A DNA stretch of 64,000 bases from Nitratireductor basaltis (GCF_000733725.1 NZ_JMQM01000002.1:620001-684000); one strand, 5' to 3'. Positions 25,188 to 35,539 are shown, numbered from the stretch's first letter. Notes: generated by a model not told the origin, from the sequence alone. A program made the numbers and translations.

Positions 25188-25949
25188 TCACTGGATGCGT
25201 CGCGCCTTCACATGCACATTGCCGATCTTTGTTCCCACGATTGCCTCTGAAGGTGAGTAAAGGCTGGTGCCCTCGACCGGGTTGAAGCCGATGCGGATGA
25301 CAGCCTTGTCGCGCAGGAACTTTATCGAGGAATGGTTCGGACGGTGGCCCGAAAGTGGTACGAACCTGCCTCTGCAGGTCACTGCAGACTGCTTGAAGCT
25401 TTCACTCCGCGGGGCAGGAGAAAGCTTGAGGTCGACCCTCATCTCGCCGTCATAAACTTTCAGGGTCTGGCGACAGACAGAGGCGGCATCGTCCGTGTTG
25501 ATCAGACTTGCGGAAATCGGGTCGGCCACGCCAGTCAGGTGGTCCTGCTTGAGCGGGACCTTGTCCTTGCGCTTCTTCAGTTCCGGGACATTTGTCGTTT
25601 TGCTCACCTTGCTACCGTCGAAGGCAATGGTCGTGCGCTTTTGCTTCTTGCCGCTTGAGTATTTCAGATCATAGCTGTTTGGCCGTATTTCACTGCCGGC
25701 GAAACGGCCATTGATGCTTATCCGGCCATTGGTCTGGTCGAAAATGCGCACGAGCCCGGCGCTGGCAAAGCTGCCCGATATGGCATAGCCGGCCTTGTTG
25801 AGGCGGGTATCGAACTCCGCCTTGCCGATGGGCAGGCCCAGATAATAGGCATCGTATCGCACCCGCACCGAACGCTCCTGCGTTGCAGCCACTGTCGGAG
25901 CCAGGCAGGTGCCGGCCAGTATCAGCGCGAAAAGATGACGGGTCTTCAT
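25188..25949 (-). CDS. DUF3108 periplasmic protein
   Basis: 253 residues with a signal peptide (cleavage after about LAPTVAA) and a DUF3108 domain that begins VRYDAYYLGLPIGKAEF. The domain is beta-rich and has no known enzyme activity. Two cysteines (in ASVCRQTL and TCRGRFV) could form a disulphide in the periplasm. It stands alone between the EamA gene and the divergent rpmB. Confidence 0.84.
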   Translation of the reverse strand: MKTRHLFALILAGTCLAPTVAATQERSVRVRYDAYYLGLPIGKAEFDTRLNKAGYAISGSFASAGLVRIFDQTNGRISINGRFAGSEIRPNSYDLKYSSGKKQKRTTIAFDGSKVSKTTNVPELKKRKDKVPLKQDHLTGVADPISASLINTDDAASVCRQTLKVYDGEMRVDLKLSPAPRSESFKQSAVTCRGRFVPLSGHRPNHSSIKFLRDKAVIRIGFNPVEGTSLYSPSEAIVGTKIGNVHVKARRIQ

Positions 25950-26064
25950 TTCAGTTCCCCTTGGATGGGCGTCCCTTCATGTCGTATGAGAAGGTCAAAT
26001 CCGGCATTTATGGGGATGATGCTGCAAGTTGCCTGCTCTATCCCGTGCTTCCGGCGCTGTTTAC

Positions 26065-26093
26065 TTGACGCAATGGCGGAATGCCTCTATGGG
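26065..26093 (+). promoter_or_regulatory. Putative rpmB promoter
   Basis: TTGACG (26065-26070) and TATGGG (26088-26093) are separated by 17 bases, a good sigma-70 arrangement. Transcription would start near 26100 and give a leader of about 87 nucleotides. Confidence 0.5.
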
Positions 26094-26132
26094 AAGCGCA
26101 ATTTCCACGAGGCTGCTTGATGCTTTCGCTAG

Positions 26133-26150
26133 CCGCACTCACAGGTGCGG
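26133..26150 (+). other. Stem-loop in the rpmB leader
   Basis: CCGCAC (26133-26138) pairs perfectly with GTGCGG (26145-26150) over a 6-base loop. It lies 36 bases upstream of the rpmB start, within the predicted leader. It could be part of a ribosomal-protein autoregulatory site, but no known motif is recognised. Confidence 0.35.
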
Positions 26151-26186
26151 TGGGAGTATCATGGCCCGAAAGATAAGGTAGAAAAT

Positions 26187-26483
26187 ATGTCCCGCGCTTG
26201 CGAACTGACCGGTAAGGCCGTGATGAGCGGCAACAATGTGAGCCACGCCAACAACAAGACCCGTCGGCGTTTCCTGCCCAATCTGTGCGATGTGACGCTG
26301 ATGTCCGAGGCTCTCGGCCAGAACTTCCGCCTGCGCGTTTCCGCGGCAGCACTGCGCACGGTCGAGCATCGTGGCGGCCTGGACGCTTTCCTTCTCAAGG
26401 CGAAGTCCAACGAATTGTCGCAGCGTGCCCGCCTGATCAAGAAGCAGGTGGCAAAGAAGCTTTCCGAACAGGAAGCTGCATAA
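26187..26483 (+). CDS. rpmB: Large-subunit ribosomal protein bL28
   Basis: 98 residues starting [29 protein letters not shown] as three conserved segments: [17 protein letters not shown] and RRRFLPNL. Length and sequence fit bL28, a small protein of the large ribosomal subunit. AAGGT precedes the start at a suitable distance. Its own promoter and leader are proposed upstream, and the queuosine transporter follows 65 bases later. Confidence 0.96.
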   Translation: MSRACELTGKAVMSGNNVSHANNKTRRRFLPNLCDVTLMSEALGQNFRLRVSAAALRTVEHRGGLDAFLLKAKSNELSQRARLIKKQVAKKLSEQEAA

Positions 26484-26522
26484 GCAACCCGATCCTTTCG
26501 GATGGGCCCTCGGGCCCGTCCA

Positions 26523-26551
26523 CTGGTTCCATCACCCAGGATAAAAAAATG
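26523..26551 (+). promoter_or_regulatory. preQ1-I riboswitch overlapping the start codon
   Basis: P1 is CTGG (26523-26526) with CCAG (26536-26539). The loop TTCCATCAC and the tail GATAAAAAA match the preQ1-I plan (GGTTC, then CACCC, then ATAAAAAA). The pseudoknot would pair loop CAT (26530-26532) with the ATG start codon at 26549-26551, and P1 would also cover the AGG ribosome site. The downstream gene is a COG1738 queuosine-precursor transporter, a typical preQ1 regulon member. Confidence 0.78.
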
Positions 26552-27175
26552 ACACGCATATATGCTGTCTGGCCCTTCGTGGCCGCAATGGCTGTCACGG
26601 TCGTTGCCTCCAACATTCTCGTACAATACCCGTTCAGCCATCTTGGCCTTGGTGAGATCCTCACCTGGGGTGCATTCACCTATCCGGCTGCGTTCCTGAT
26701 CAATGATCTGACCAATCGCCGCTTCGGCCCTGTGGCTGCGCGTCGGGTGGTCCTGGTCGGTTTCGCGCTTGCCGTGCTTCTGTCGATCTGGCTTGCCACG
26801 CCGCGCATCGCGCTTGCGTCGGGGACCGCGTTTCTCTCAGCCCAGCTACTCGATACCGCTGTCTTCAATCGGCTGCGGGGCGATGCCTGGTGGCGCGCGC
26901 CGCTGATTTCCACGCTGATCGGTTCGGTGCTCGATACGGTACTGTTCTTCTCGATCGCCTTCGCAGGTGTATTCGCCTTCCTCGACACCGGTCTTGGCCT
27001 CAGCGATGGTTCTCTGGCCTTCGAAGTGCCGCTGCTTGGGTTTGGCGCCATGGTGCCGCTTTGGTTCTCGCTGGCGCTGGGCGACTTTGGCGTGAAGATC
27101 CTGGTGGGGCTTGCGATGCTGGTTCCCTATCGCGGCATACTTGCAATCACACAGCCCGCGGAAGCTGCCGGTTAA
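26549..27175 (+). CDS. yhhQ: Queuosine precursor transporter (YhhQ/COG1738)
   Basis: 208 residues with about six transmembrane helices and the family signature AFLINDLTNRRFGPVAARRVV. YhhQ-type proteins import preQ0 or preQ1, precursors of the tRNA modification queuosine. The chosen start ATG 26549 follows the A-rich tail of a preQ1-I riboswitch, consistent with control by the imported compound. It is convergent with the phytase-like gene (4-base overlap). Confidence 0.93.
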   Translation: MTRIYAVWPFVAAMAVTVVASNILVQYPFSHLGLGEILTWGAFTYPAAFLINDLTNRRFGPVAARRVVLVGFALAVLLSIWLATPRIALASGTAFLSAQLLDTAVFNRLRGDAWWRAPLISTLIGSVLDTVLFFSIAFAGVFAFLDTGLGLSDGSLAFEVPLLGFGAMVPLWFSLALGDFGVKILVGLAMLVPYRGILAITQPAEAAG

Positions 27176-28179
27176 TCAGTCTGATCCTGCAGCGTAAATT
27201 CGAGATAGAGATTGCGTTGCAGGATCGAATGATTGTCGTCTGACATGATCGAGATCATGGTGGCGCCGTCCTGGCGCTGCCAGACATCCATCGCTTCCAT
27301 ATTGTCGATCTGGTAGCTCATATCCGCTTCCAACAGCACCGGCCCATCTACCAATGCACCTTTGGCCAATGTGTCGCCGGCGATGCGGCGCAGACGCATG
27401 GCCACACCGGTTGCCATGGAGAAGCGACGTTCAAGCAGGATCAGATCACCGGAAGGCAGGAACGCGCCGTCGGTTACGTCAAAGTCGTCCGACCGCTTCA
27501 CCTTGAAAATGCCCTTGCGGGGTCCTTCGAGAATGGCGGCGAAGATGTTACCGTTTTCGTCTATGCTGCGCTCGCTGATGACTATGCGGGCACCCGAGAG
27601 GGCGCTTCCTTCCGGCGCGTAGGCGATCGTTTCGAAGCTTCGGTTCGACCGCAGTTCAGCGCGAGGGATGAGGTACTCCACCTCCGAGAGCGGTCCGCCG
27701 GACATTTCCTCCGACAGATCGTATTCCACAATGCGGTGAACCCGCTCGAAACCGACCGTTGCGCGACCCTTGTCTACGGCCAGTGCCTCGGCGTCAGTGG
27801 TCCATTTTTCACCGCTGGCATTCCCGTTCTCGTCGCGGATCGGGTCCATGCGCGCATTGCTGATGCCGCTGGGGCGCGACTGCGCGTCATGGCGCAAGTC
27901 ACCTCTTAGCCAGAAGCCGGTGTCGGTCACGGCCAGAAAGGTGGTGCCGCTGACAAAGCGCATGGAGGAGATGGCGCCGAAATCGCGGGCGGTGGAAACC
28001 ATTTCCAGGCCGCCAACGAATTCGAGGGTGCCGAACCTCGTCTGCTGATGCCCTATCCGAAATTGTTCAATCTGTCGCGACTGCACTTCAATGGACGCGG
28101 CATGGGTCTGAACTGTCGCCGCAAGTGCGAAGGTGCTGACACCGACCGCAGCCAGCAGCCGACGCGCGCTAGCCCGCAC
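27172..28179 (-). CDS. Esterase-like activity of phytase family protein
   Basis: About 335 residues with a signal peptide ([18 protein letters not shown], then THA) and a beta-propeller-like domain of the PF13449 phytase-like family. Motifs include [19 protein letters not shown] and [12 protein letters not shown]. The family is secreted or periplasmic and its true substrate is poorly known. The start is uncertain: GTG 28179 (chosen) overlaps the cobT stop by 11 bases; TTG 28233 would overlap more. Expression is probably coupled to cobT. Confidence 0.82.
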   Translation of the reverse strand: MRASARRLLAAVGVSTFALAATVQTHAASIEVQSRQIEQFRIGHQQTRFGTLEFVGGLEMVSTARDFGAISSMRFVSGTTFLAVTDTGFWLRGDLRHDAQSRPSGISNARMDPIRDENGNASGEKWTTDAEALAVDKGRATVGFERVHRIVEYDLSEEMSGGPLSEVEYLIPRAELRSNRSFETIAYAPEGSALSGARIVISERSIDENGNIFAAILEGPRKGIFKVKRSDDFDVTDGAFLPSGDLILLERRFSMATGVAMRLRRIAGDTLAKGALVDGPVLLEADMSYQIDNMEAMDVWQRQDGATMISIMSDDNHSILQRNLYLEFTLQDQTD

Positions 28180-30055
28180 GACGCAATTTTCCGCTGCGCG
28201 CCCCGCGTCCTTCCTCCTCGAAGAGCGAGGCAAGCTGCTCGGTCATCGCGCCGGCCAGCTCTTCCGCATCGACGATGGTTAGGGCGCGGCGATAGTAACG
28301 CGTGACGTCGTGGCCGATGCCGATGGCCAGAAGCTCGACCGGTGAGCGCGTTTCGATCAGGTCGATCACGCCACGCAGATGGCGCTCCAGATAGTTGCCC
28401 GGATTGACCGAAAGGGTGGAATCATCCACCGGCGCGCCATCCGAGATCATCATCAGGATCTTGCGCTGCTCCGGGCGCGCCATCAGGCGCTGATGCGCCC
28501 ACAGAAGTGCTTCGCCGTCGATGTTTTCCTTCAGAAGCCCCTCGCGCATCATGAGGCCAAGGTTCCGGCGCGCGCGGCGCCATGGGGCGTCGGCTGACTT
28601 GTAGATGATGTGGCGCAGATCGTTGAGGCGGCCCGGTGTGGCGGGCTTTCCGTCCTTCAGCCACTGCTCGCGGGCCTGCCCGCCCTTCCAGGCGCGGGTG
28701 GTGAAGCCGAGAATCTCCACCCTCACGCCGCAGCGCTCAAGCGTGCGTGCAAGAATGTCGGCACAGGTGGCGGCAACCGAGATAGGCCGACCGCGCATGG
28801 AGCCGGAATTGTCCAGCACCAGCGTGACCACCGTGTCGCGGAAATTGGTATCCTGCTCCTGCTTGAAGGAAAGGGGCTGCATCGGGTCGATGATCATGCG
28901 CACCAGCCGCGCGGAATCGAGCACGCCCTCTTCCAGATCGAAGTCCCAGGAGCGGTTCTGCTGCGCCATCAGGCGGCGCTGCAGGCGGTTTGCGAGGCGT
29001 CCAACCACGCCCTGCAAGTTGGCCAGCTGCTTGTCGAGATAGCCCCGCAGGCGATCAAGCTCTTCCTCGTCGCAAAGCTCTTCGGCGCCGATGGTCTCGT
29101 CAAACCTGGTCGTGAAGACCTTGTAATCCATCTCGCTGGCGGCCTGGTCGAACGGATTGTCAGGCCTGCGCGCCTCACCGGGCGTCTCTGTATCGACATC
29201 CTCGTCCTCGCCCGCATCTTCGGCGGTGGATTCGGAAGGTTCGCTTTCGCCGGTTTCCTGATCCTCACCAGCGGCGTCACTTTCCTCGGCCTGAGCGCTT
29301 TCGCCTTCTGCTTCGTCCGTGTCACCCTCGTCGGAAGAATCCTCGCCTTGCGGCTGGTCTTCAGCGTTCTCGTCCTCGTCGAGAGGCTGTTCTTCCTCAA
29401 GCTCCTCGCCCATTTCCATGGAGCCAAGGATATCGCGCACGGCGCGTGCGAATGCGTCCTGGTTTTCTATATTGGCCTCGAGCGCATCGAAGTCGGCACC
29501 GGCCTTCTCGTCGATCCAGTCGCGCCAGAGCGCGACGAGCTTTTCCGCACTTTTGGGGGCAGGGCGGCCAGTCAGCTTCTCGCGCACCATCAGCGCAACT
29601 GCCTCTTCCAGCGGCGCCTCGGCACGATCGTTCACATCCGCAAGATTGGCGCGTGCATATTTGTCTTCCAGCATGGCGGTGATGTTGTCACCCATGCCCG
29701 GCATTGCGCGTGCACCTATGGCCTCCACGCGCGCCTGTTCGACAGCATCGAAGATTGCACGGGCCTGCTGACCATGTGGGGCCAGACGGCTGTGAAGCTG
29801 CTGGTCGTGGCGCGCACGGCGCAGGGCCATGGAATCGCCAAGGCCTCGCGTGATTTCCAGAGCTTCGGATGTCGCCTTCTTCCCCAGATCCGGCAGCCGT
29901 GCGCGGTTTCCGCTAAGGCCCGGCTTGTCCTTGGAGAAGATGACCTCCAGCTCGTGATCGCTTGCCACCGCACGCATGCAGCTCGTGACCGCGCGCTTGA
30001 ATGGATCAAGGGGCGCGTCATGAGGCTGGCCTGGCTTGCGGTTGGAGGTGCTCAA
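28169..30055 (-). CDS. cobT: Aerobic cobaltochelatase subunit CobT
   Basis: AAA-partner subunit of the CobNST complex that inserts cobalt into hydrogenobyrinic acid a,c-diamide. The 628-residue protein has an N-terminal CobT domain ([22 protein letters not shown]), a very acidic linker around residues 215-290, and a C-terminal von Willebrand A domain with the MIDAS motif [11 protein letters not shown]. It follows cobS by 13 bases on the same strand. CobN is not in this window. Confidence 0.95.
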   Translation of the reverse strand: MSTSNRKPGQPHDAPLDPFKRAVTSCMRAVASDHELEVIFSKDKPGLSGNRARLPDLGKKATSEALEITRGLGDSMALRRARHDQQLHSRLAPHGQQARAIFDAVEQARVEAIGARAMPGMGDNITAMLEDKYARANLADVNDRAEAPLEEAVALMVREKLTGRPAPKSAEKLVALWRDWIDEKAGADFDALEANIENQDAFARAVRDILGSMEMGEELEEEQPLDEDENAEDQPQGEDSSDEGDTDEAEGESAQAEESDAAGEDQETGESEPSESTAEDAGEDEDVDTETPGEARRPDNPFDQAASEMDYKVFTTRFDETIGAEELCDEEELDRLRGYLDKQLANLQGVVGRLANRLQRRLMAQQNRSWDFDLEEGVLDSARLVRMIIDPMQPLSFKQEQDTNFRDTVVTLVLDNSGSMRGRPISVAATCADILARTLERCGVRVEILGFTTRAWKGGQAREQWLKDGKPATPGRLNDLRHIIYKSADAPWRRARRNLGLMMREGLLKENIDGEALLWAHQRLMARPEQRKILMMISDGAPVDDSTLSVNPGNYLERHLRGVIDLIETRSPVELLAIGIGHDVTRYYRRALTIVDAEELAGAMTEQLASLFEEEGRGARSGKLRRAG

Positions 30056-30068
30056 GGAAACGCCGCTC

Positions 30069-31058
30069 CTAGCTCAGGACCACATTGGCTGCAGATTCGG
30101 GCAGTTCCTCACCAAAGGCGCGCTGGTAAAATTCGGCTACGATGGTGCGCTCGAGCTCGTCGCACTTGTTCAGGAATGTGAGGCGGAAGGCAAAGCCGAC
30201 ATCGCGGAAGATTTCAGCATTTTCCGCCCACATGATGACCGTGCGCGGGCTCATGACGGTGGAAAGATCGCCATTCATGAAGGCCGAACGGGTCATGTCG
30301 GCAACGCGCACCATGCGGGAGATGGTCTCGCGGCCTTCCTCGTTCTGGTAGTGCTTGGCCTTCGCCTGGACGATGGAGACTTCCTCGTCATGGGGCAGAT
30401 AGTTCAGCGTCGTCACAATGGACCAGCGGTCCATCTGCGCCTGGTTGATCTGCTGCGTACCGTGATAGAGGCCGGTGGTGTCGCCAAGACCCACCGTGTT
30501 TGCCGTTGCAAAAAGGCGGAAAGCGGGGTGCGGGCGCAGAACGCGGCTCTGGTCGAGGAGCGTCAGACGGCCGGAGGATTCCAGAACACGCTGGATCACG
30601 AACATCACGTCCGGGCGACCGGCGTCATATTCGTCGAAGACCAGCGCGACATTGTGCTGGTATGCCCAGGGCAGCATGCCGTCCTTGAACTCGGTGACCT
30701 GTTTGCCTTCCTTGACCACGATGGCGTCCTTGCCGACGAGATCGATACGGCTGACATGGCTGTCGAGATTGATGCGCACCAGCGGCCAGTTCAGGCGTGC
30801 GGCTACCTGCTCGATATGGGTGGATTTGCCCGTGCCGTGATAACCCGACACCATTACGCGGCGATTGTAGGCAAAACCGGCCAGGATCGCCATGGTCGTC
30901 TGGCGGTCGAACAGATAGTCCGGATCGATATCAGGTACGTAGGAATCGGCGGTCGTGTAAGCCGGTACCACCATGTCCGACTCAAAACCGAAAGTCTCCT
31001 GAACGGAAACGGTCGTGTCGGGCAGGTTAGCGATATCGCGGTCCATCTGGTTCATCAT
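30069..31058 (-). CDS. cobS: Aerobic cobaltochelatase subunit CobS
   Basis: AAA+ ATPase subunit that with CobT drives cobalt insertion by CobN in aerobic cobalamin synthesis. The 329-residue protein has Walker [11 protein letters not shown] near residue 115, Walker B LVFDEYD and the sensor-containing segment [13 protein letters not shown]. It is the first gene of the cobST pair and comes after the J-domain gene with an 82-base gap. Confidence 0.95.
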   Translation of the reverse strand: MMNQMDRDIANLPDTTVSVQETFGFESDMVVPAYTTADSYVPDIDPDYLFDRQTTMAILAGFAYNRRVMVSGYHGTGKSTHIEQVAARLNWPLVRINLDSHVSRIDLVGKDAIVVKEGKQVTEFKDGMLPWAYQHNVALVFDEYDAGRPDVMFVIQRVLESSGRLTLLDQSRVLRPHPAFRLFATANTVGLGDTTGLYHGTQQINQAQMDRWSIVTTLNYLPHDEEVSIVQAKAKHYQNEEGRETISRMVRVADMTRSAFMNGDLSTVMSPRTVIMWAENAEIFRDVGFAFRLTFLNKCDELERTIVAEFYQRAFGEELPESAANVVLS

Positions 31059-31140
31059 GCCTCCAGCGCTCGCTTGTGCGTTATTTCCAAGCTGCGCAGC
31101 CTTTTTCGTGAAAACCCGGAACGTCTAGCAGAGATCGCGG

Positions 31141-31770
31141 TCAGCAGAAACCCGCTTGCTTGAGAAGCCGGTACGCCTGAAGAACATCCCGCAAACGGGC
31201 CTCGGAACCGCGGTCGCCGCCATTCGCATCGGGATGGTGACGCTTTACCAGAGTTTTATAGCGCGCCTTGATATCTTCGCCAGTCGCTTCTGCGCCAAGA
31301 CCAAGCGTTTCCAGCGCCTTGGCCTCAAGCGGGCGCACTCTTTTGGCCGGTGTCGCTGCACGCGCCTCGGCTGCCGCTTCCCCGAAAAGGTTGAACGGGT
31401 CGCCAATGCGCTTGTAGTAGCCGGCGCGGCCCGAACGGAACGGGGCAAAGTCTCCGGACGGCTTGGAGCCTCCGGGGCCCGTCAGTCCAACCTTCCAGGT
31501 CGGGCGGTGCCCGGTCAGCGCTTCCTTCTGGAAGCGCTGGATATCGGTGTCGCGCAGGCCGGAGAAATAGTTATAGCCCTTGTTGTATTCGCGAACATGA
31601 TCGAAGCAGAAGCGGAAATACTCGCCTTCGCGCTCGCGGCCCACAGGCGCGCGATGCGTGCCAGGCGCATCACAGCCGTCCCACTGGCAGCGAGGCGCAC
31701 TGGCGTTGGCTTCGGCCTTTTTCTCGGGCCGGATCCTGATTTTCTCGAAATATTTCGAGTTCACTTTCAT
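31141..31770 (-). CDS. C-terminal J-domain protein
   Basis: 209 residues; the last 60 form a DnaJ-like J domain with the HPD motif in LVKRHHPDANGGDRGSE, which stimulates a DnaK-type ATPase. The N-terminal part has a Cys/His cluster (CQWDGCDAPGTHRAP) that may bind zinc. This gene is a regular neighbour of cobST and bolA in Rhizobiales. Its client is not known. Confidence 0.88.
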   Translation of the reverse strand: MKVNSKYFEKIRIRPEKKAEANASAPRCQWDGCDAPGTHRAPVGREREGEYFRFCFDHVREYNKGYNYFSGLRDTDIQRFQKEALTGHRPTWKVGLTGPGGSKPSGDFAPFRSGRAGYYKRIGDPFNLFGEAAAEARAATPAKRVRPLEAKALETLGLGAEATGEDIKARYKTLVKRHHPDANGGDRGSEARLRDVLQAYRLLKQAGFC

Positions 31771-31850
31771 CGCTTACCTGGTTCACGCAAATCAGTCAGG
31801 GATTATGGACCTTGAGCAATGCGAAACAAGAATTGACTTTTCGCAGCTAA

Positions 31851-31905
31851 GGGACCTAGCCAGACAAATGAGAAGATTTCAGGGGTGAGAGCCCCATATG
31901 GGTCC
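31851..31905 (+). other. Structured leader in front of bolA
   Basis: GGACC (31852-31856) can pair with GGTCC (31901-31905), enclosing a hairpin GGGG (31882-31885) / CCCC (31892-31895). The outer stem ends immediately before the bolA ribosome site AGGAG, so it could influence translation. No known riboswitch class is recognised. Confidence 0.3.
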
Positions 31906-31916
31906 AGGAGACGTCA

Positions 31917-32216
31917 ATGTCCATACAGGAACGCATCGAAAAGAAGCTGAATGAGGCCTTCGCACCCGAACGCATGCAGGTGCTTAATGAGAGCCATCTC
32001 CATGCCGGTCATCACAATCGCGACCGAGCGGGCGAAACCTTCGACGGGGAGGGCGAGACGCATTTTCGCGTGCGTCTCGTTTCCCCAAAATTCGCGGGCA
32101 TGGGACGCATCGACCGTCACCGTGCGGTGAATGAAGCCCTCTCGCAGGAACTGGCCGATGGCGTTCACGCGCTCGCCATCGAGCCGGCAGCGCCCGGTGA
32201 GGCTACCCGCTGGTAG
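31917..32216 (+). CDS. BolA-family protein
   Basis: 99 residues beginning MSIQERIEKKLNEAFAPERMQV, with the BolA fold motif around NESHLHAGHHN and HRAVNEAL. The conserved histidine region suits an iron-sulphur partner of monothiol glutaredoxins. AGGAGACGTC precedes the ATG. Divergent from the J-domain gene and convergent with the CorC-like gene, 6 bases apart. Confidence 0.92.
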   Translation: MSIQERIEKKLNEAFAPERMQVLNESHLHAGHHNRDRAGETFDGEGETHFRVRLVSPKFAGMGRIDRHRAVNEALSQELADGVHALAIEPAAPGEATRW

Positions 32217-32222
32217 AACCTG

Positions 32223-33518
32223 CTAGCTGTCGGTGGATGCGAGTGTCGTCTCGTCCACTGCAGGACGGATCCGCAGTTTGGTGATGCGGTTCTTGTCACG
32301 CTTCATCACGATGAATCGCTTGCCGAAGAAGGTGAAGGCCTGCTTCTCCTCGGGGATCGTCTGCGTCTCGTGAATGACGAGGCCGGCGATGGTCGTGGCT
32401 TCCTCGTCGGGCAGGTTCCAGTCGAGCGCGCGGTTGAGGTCGCGGATCGGCACCGACCCATCGACCACGACAGAGCCGTCTGCTTCCTGCTTCACGCCCT
32501 GCATGTCGACATCGTGTTCGTCGGAGATGTCACCGACGATCTCCTCGATGATGTCTTCCAGCGTGACGAGCCCCTCCACTTCACCATATTCATCAACGAC
32601 GATGGCGATATGGGCCTTGCGGCGCAGAAAGGCATTGAGCTGGTCCTGAAGCGTGGTGGTATCAGGCACGAACCATGGCTTGGAAGCCACCTTCATGATG
32701 TCGATGCGGCTTGAGTCGTTTTCCACGTCGTTGAGTGCCCGCAGCAGGTCCTTGGCATGGACGACGCCGACGATGTTTTCGTTGGAATTGCGCCAGACCG
32801 GGATGCGCGTATAGGGGCTGCTCAGGATCTCGCGCACCACTGTCTCAGAAGGATCATCTGCATTGACCGAACGCATATTGGTCCGGTGGATCATGACGTC
32901 GGAAACTTCGAGCTCATGCAGGTCGAGCAAGCCACCAAGGCGATCACGGTCCTGCTTGTAGACGCCGCCTTCGCGGTGAAGCACTTCCACCGTGCCGCGA
33001 AGCTCTTCATGGGCGGAGAGCATGAAGGTGTCGCGCGAGAGGCTTACGCCGAACAGTCCGAGCATGAAGCGAACCAGGGCATTGGCCGCCGAGGAGAGCG
33101 TTCCGAACAGCAGAACCACAAGACGCGCGAAGGGCGCGACGAAAAGGGAGAAGCGTTCGGGGTTTGACAGCGCCCAGGACTTCGGGAGGATTTCCGCGAA
33201 GATCACAAGCAACACCGTCATGATGATCGTGGCGTAGACCACGCCTGCCTCACCGAACAGCGTCAGGAAGAGGCTGGTGGTCAATGCCGAAGCAAGGATG
33301 TTGACGAGATTGTTGCCGATGAGCAGCGCCCCCACGAGGCGGTCGCGTCGTGTCACCAGCGTGGCAACGATTCCGGCGCGCTTGTCGCCCCCTTGCTCAA
33401 GCGTATGCAATCGCGCACGCGAGACCGCTGTCATTCCAGTCTCCGTGCCCGAGAAGAAAAATGACAGGGCGATGAGCCCGATGATGATGCCGCCGGTGAT
33501 CAGGATTTCGCCGGTCAT
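32223..33518 (-). CDS. HlyC/CorC (CNNM) family protein with CBS domains
   Basis: 431 residues: an N-terminal CNNM transmembrane domain of about four helices, a central pair of CBS domains ([25 protein letters not shown] and [20 protein letters not shown] as its two landmarks), and a C-terminal CorC-HlyC domain. Family members are implicated in magnesium or cobalt efflux and homeostasis. The ATG overlaps the aroB stop by 4 bases, so it is in the aroK-aroB operon. Confidence 0.9.
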   Translation of the reverse strand: MTGEILITGGIIIGLIALSFFFSGTETGMTAVSRARLHTLEQGGDKRAGIVATLVTRRDRLVGALLIGNNLVNILASALTTSLFLTLFGEAGVVYATIIMTVLLVIFAEILPKSWALSNPERFSLFVAPFARLVVLLFGTLSSAANALVRFMLGLFGVSLSRDTFMLSAHEELRGTVEVLHREGGVYKQDRDRLGGLLDLHELEVSDVMIHRTNMRSVNADDPSETVVREILSSPYTRIPVWRNSNENIVGVVHAKDLLRALNDVENDSSRIDIMKVASKPWFVPDTTTLQDQLNAFLRRKAHIAIVVDEYGEVEGLVTLEDIIEEIVGDISDEHDVDMQGVKQEADGSVVVDGSVPIRDLNRALDWNLPDEEATTIAGLVIHETQTIPEEKQAFTFFGKRFIVMKRDKNRITKLRIRPAVDETTLASTDS

Positions 33519-34648
33519 TGCGGTCTGTTCTCCCTCAGGAAGGACAATACTTCAGAAGCCGGCACATCGCGTGCGATGAAGGACCGGCCTATGCCATTGG
33601 TCAGGATGAAGGTCAGCGCGCCGCGCGAAACCTTCTTGTCCTGTGCAATATAGGAAAGCAGTGTCTCTTCGTCAGGGAGCTCGCCCCTTATGTCGCTCAC
33701 CCGGGTCGGGAGGCCGACTTCACGAAGATGCGCCTCGACGCGCTGGGCATCGTCCACGCTTGCCAGGTTCATGCGGGCAGAGAAGCGATGCGCCATGACC
33801 ATGCCGATGGACACGGCTTCCCCATGGACGAGGCGTTTGCTGTCATATCCGGTGGCCGTTTCCAGCGCGTGCCCGAAGGTGTGGCCGAGATTTAGCAATG
33901 CGCGCTCACCGGATTCGCGTTCATCGCGTTCCACGATATCCGCTTTGGACTGGCAGGAGCGGGCAATCGCCTCCACACGGGCCGGGCCGCCTGCGAAAAT
34001 GTCTTCCCAGCTCTTCTCCAGCCATCCGAAGAAATCGGGCTGGTTGATGAGGCCGTATTTTGCCACCTCGGCGTAACCAGCGCGGAATTCCCGCGGGGTC
34101 AGCGTGTCGAGGAGAGCGGAGTCGGCGATGACCAGCTTCGGCTGATGAAAGACCCCGATAAGGTTCTTTCCATGGGTGGAGTTGATACCGGTTTTCCCGC
34201 CGACGGAGGAATCAACCTGCGCCAACAGGGATGTCGGGATCTGCACGAAGTTCATGCCACGGCGCACGATGCCCGAGGCAAAGCCGGCGAGATCGCCCAC
34301 CACGCCACCGCCGAGCGCAATGACCACATCCGCACGTTCCAGGCGGGCAGCCAGTATCCCGTCAACGACCTCCTGCAGGTGCTCGAAGCTCTTGCTCTTT
34401 TCGCCGGGCGGAACAGTGATCACCTCATGCCCGACGCCAGCGTTATCGAGCGCGGTTTTCAGTGTATCCAGGTGAAAGCCCGCCACGGTCTCATCAGTAA
34501 CAACGGCTGCGCGTGCACCGGGCAGAACGCGTGCAAGCCGGTTGCCTGCGTCCCGCAGGATGCCAGGTCCGATCACGATGTCATAGCTTCGCTCGCCGAG
34601 ACCAACCTTCACCGTGGTCTGATTTCCCGCTGCCGCCTGTTCGTTCAT
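33515..34648 (-). CDS. aroB: 3-dehydroquinate synthase
   Basis: Second enzyme of the shikimate pathway, converting DAHP to 3-dehydroquinate with NAD and a divalent metal. The 377-residue protein has the NAD-binding segment [14 protein letters not shown], the [19 protein letters not shown] motif split over two strands, and metal ligands in [12 protein letters not shown] chose ATG 34648 with GAGGGCAGG upstream; the aroK stop is 8 bases before it. Confidence 0.95.
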   Translation of the reverse strand: MNEQAAAGNQTTVKVGLGERSYDIVIGPGILRDAGNRLARVLPGARAAVVTDETVAGFHLDTLKTALDNAGVGHEVITVPPGEKSKSFEHLQEVVDGILAARLERADVVIALGGGVVGDLAGFASGIVRRGMNFVQIPTSLLAQVDSSVGGKTGINSTHGKNLIGVFHQPKLVIADSALLDTLTPREFRAGYAEVAKYGLINQPDFFGWLEKSWEDIFAGGPARVEAIARSCQSKADIVERDERESGERALLNLGHTFGHALETATGYDSKRLVHGEAVSIGMVMAHRFSARMNLASVDDAQRVEAHLREVGLPTRVSDIRGELPDEETLLSYIAQDKKVSRGALTFILTNGIGRSFIARDVPASEVLSFLRENRPQ

Positions 34649-34655
34649 CCTGCCC

Positions 34656-35237
34656 TCAATGATCCGCGATAAGATGGGCCGCGAGACCATCCAGGACTTC
34701 CGCGGCGATCACGTCTTTCGATTCTTCGCGTGTGCGCACGACCACATTGGCTTCGCCATAGAGCGGATAGCGGTCTGCCATCAGCTTTTCCATGACGGCG
34801 CGAGGGTCTTGTGTTTGCAGAAGGGGGCGGTTCTGGCGTTTTGCGACGCGCTGCATGAGCGTGTCCAGATCCGCCTTCAGCCAGACCGAGACCCCGTTTC
34901 GTGCAACAGCCTTGCGGGTGCGCTCGCTCATGAATGCGCCGCCGCCGGTGGAAAGCACCTGCGGGCCTTCCCGAAGCAGCCGGGCGAGCACGCGGCGTTC
35001 CAGCGAACGAAATTCCGCCTCGCCGTAATTGGCAAAAAGGTCCGGGATGCTCATCCGCGACACCGCTTCAATCTCGTGGTCACTGTCGATGAACGGAAGC
35101 GAAAGTGCGGATGCCACCTTGCGGCCAATGACCGTCTTGCCGGCACCCATGAGGCCGACAAAGACAATGCTGCGCCGCCCCAGCCGGTCCAGCAGGGTTT
35201 TCGTATCCACGCTGTGCTTGATGGCTGTCTCTGTCAT
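34656..35237 (-). CDS. aroK: Shikimate kinase
   Basis: Phosphorylates shikimate at O3. The chosen 193-residue form has Walker [12 protein letters not shown], the shikimate-binding Asp/Arg region FIDSDHEIE and FRSLERRVL, the STGGGAF glycine loop and the lid RQNRPLL. Starts at 35276 or a TTG further out are also possible, but the shorter form has the usual length. It is upstream of aroB, 7 bases apart. Confidence 0.92.
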   Translation of the reverse strand: MTETAIKHSVDTKTLLDRLGRRSIVFVGLMGAGKTVIGRKVASALSLPFIDSDHEIEAVSRMSIPDLFANYGEAEFRSLERRVLARLLREGPQVLSTGGGAFMSERTRKAVARNGVSVWLKADLDTLMQRVAKRQNRPLLQTQDPRAVMEKLMADRYPLYGEANVVVRTREESKDVIAAEVLDGLAAHLIADH

Positions 35238-35388
35238 CCCCGCGCCAGCATTGTTGAACTCACGCCGGTTCGACATGAAAAGGCCTGTCGCGTCAAGCAA
35301 TTGTCATGGTCAAACTTGCATTGACCCAGCCGAGTGCTCATAAGATTGATGTCCATTCCTGTTTACGCATGCTCAGGGCAGATTGCTG

Positions 35389-35538
35389 ATGCCGACCCTA
35401 TTCCGGCTTATTACCGTCATCGCCGTTCTGGTGGGTCTCGTCTATGGCGCCATGTTTGCCCTGGCGACATTCGTTGAGCCGAAAAAGGGTGAAATGAAGG
35501 TTCGCATACCGGCCGAACGCCTGACAGACCAGCGCTGA
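35389..35538 (+). CDS. Small membrane protein of 49 residues upstream of xerD
   Basis: A short ORF starting [20 protein letters not shown], with one transmembrane helix (about residues 5-28) and a basic C-terminal tail ending LTDQR. The stop TGA at 35536-35538 is one base before the xerD ATG, so the genes are probably co-translated. Small membrane proteins at this position recur in Rhizobiales, which supports its being real. Function unknown. Confidence 0.7.
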   Translation: MPTLFRLITVIAVLVGLVYGAMFALATFVEPKKGEMKVRIPAERLTDQR

Positions 35539-35539
35539 G

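Noticed and set aside
26501-26520. 8-bp hairpin between rpmB and yhhQ as an rpmB terminator
   Set aside because: The stem GATGGGCC/GGCCCGTC is good but no T-run follows, and the preQ1-I element directly after it would be cut off from the rpmB transcript; its role stays open.
28610-30181. 523-codon open frame opposite cobT
   Set aside because: Antisense of a clearly conserved gene; the long frame reflects the acidic low-complexity linker of CobT read backwards.
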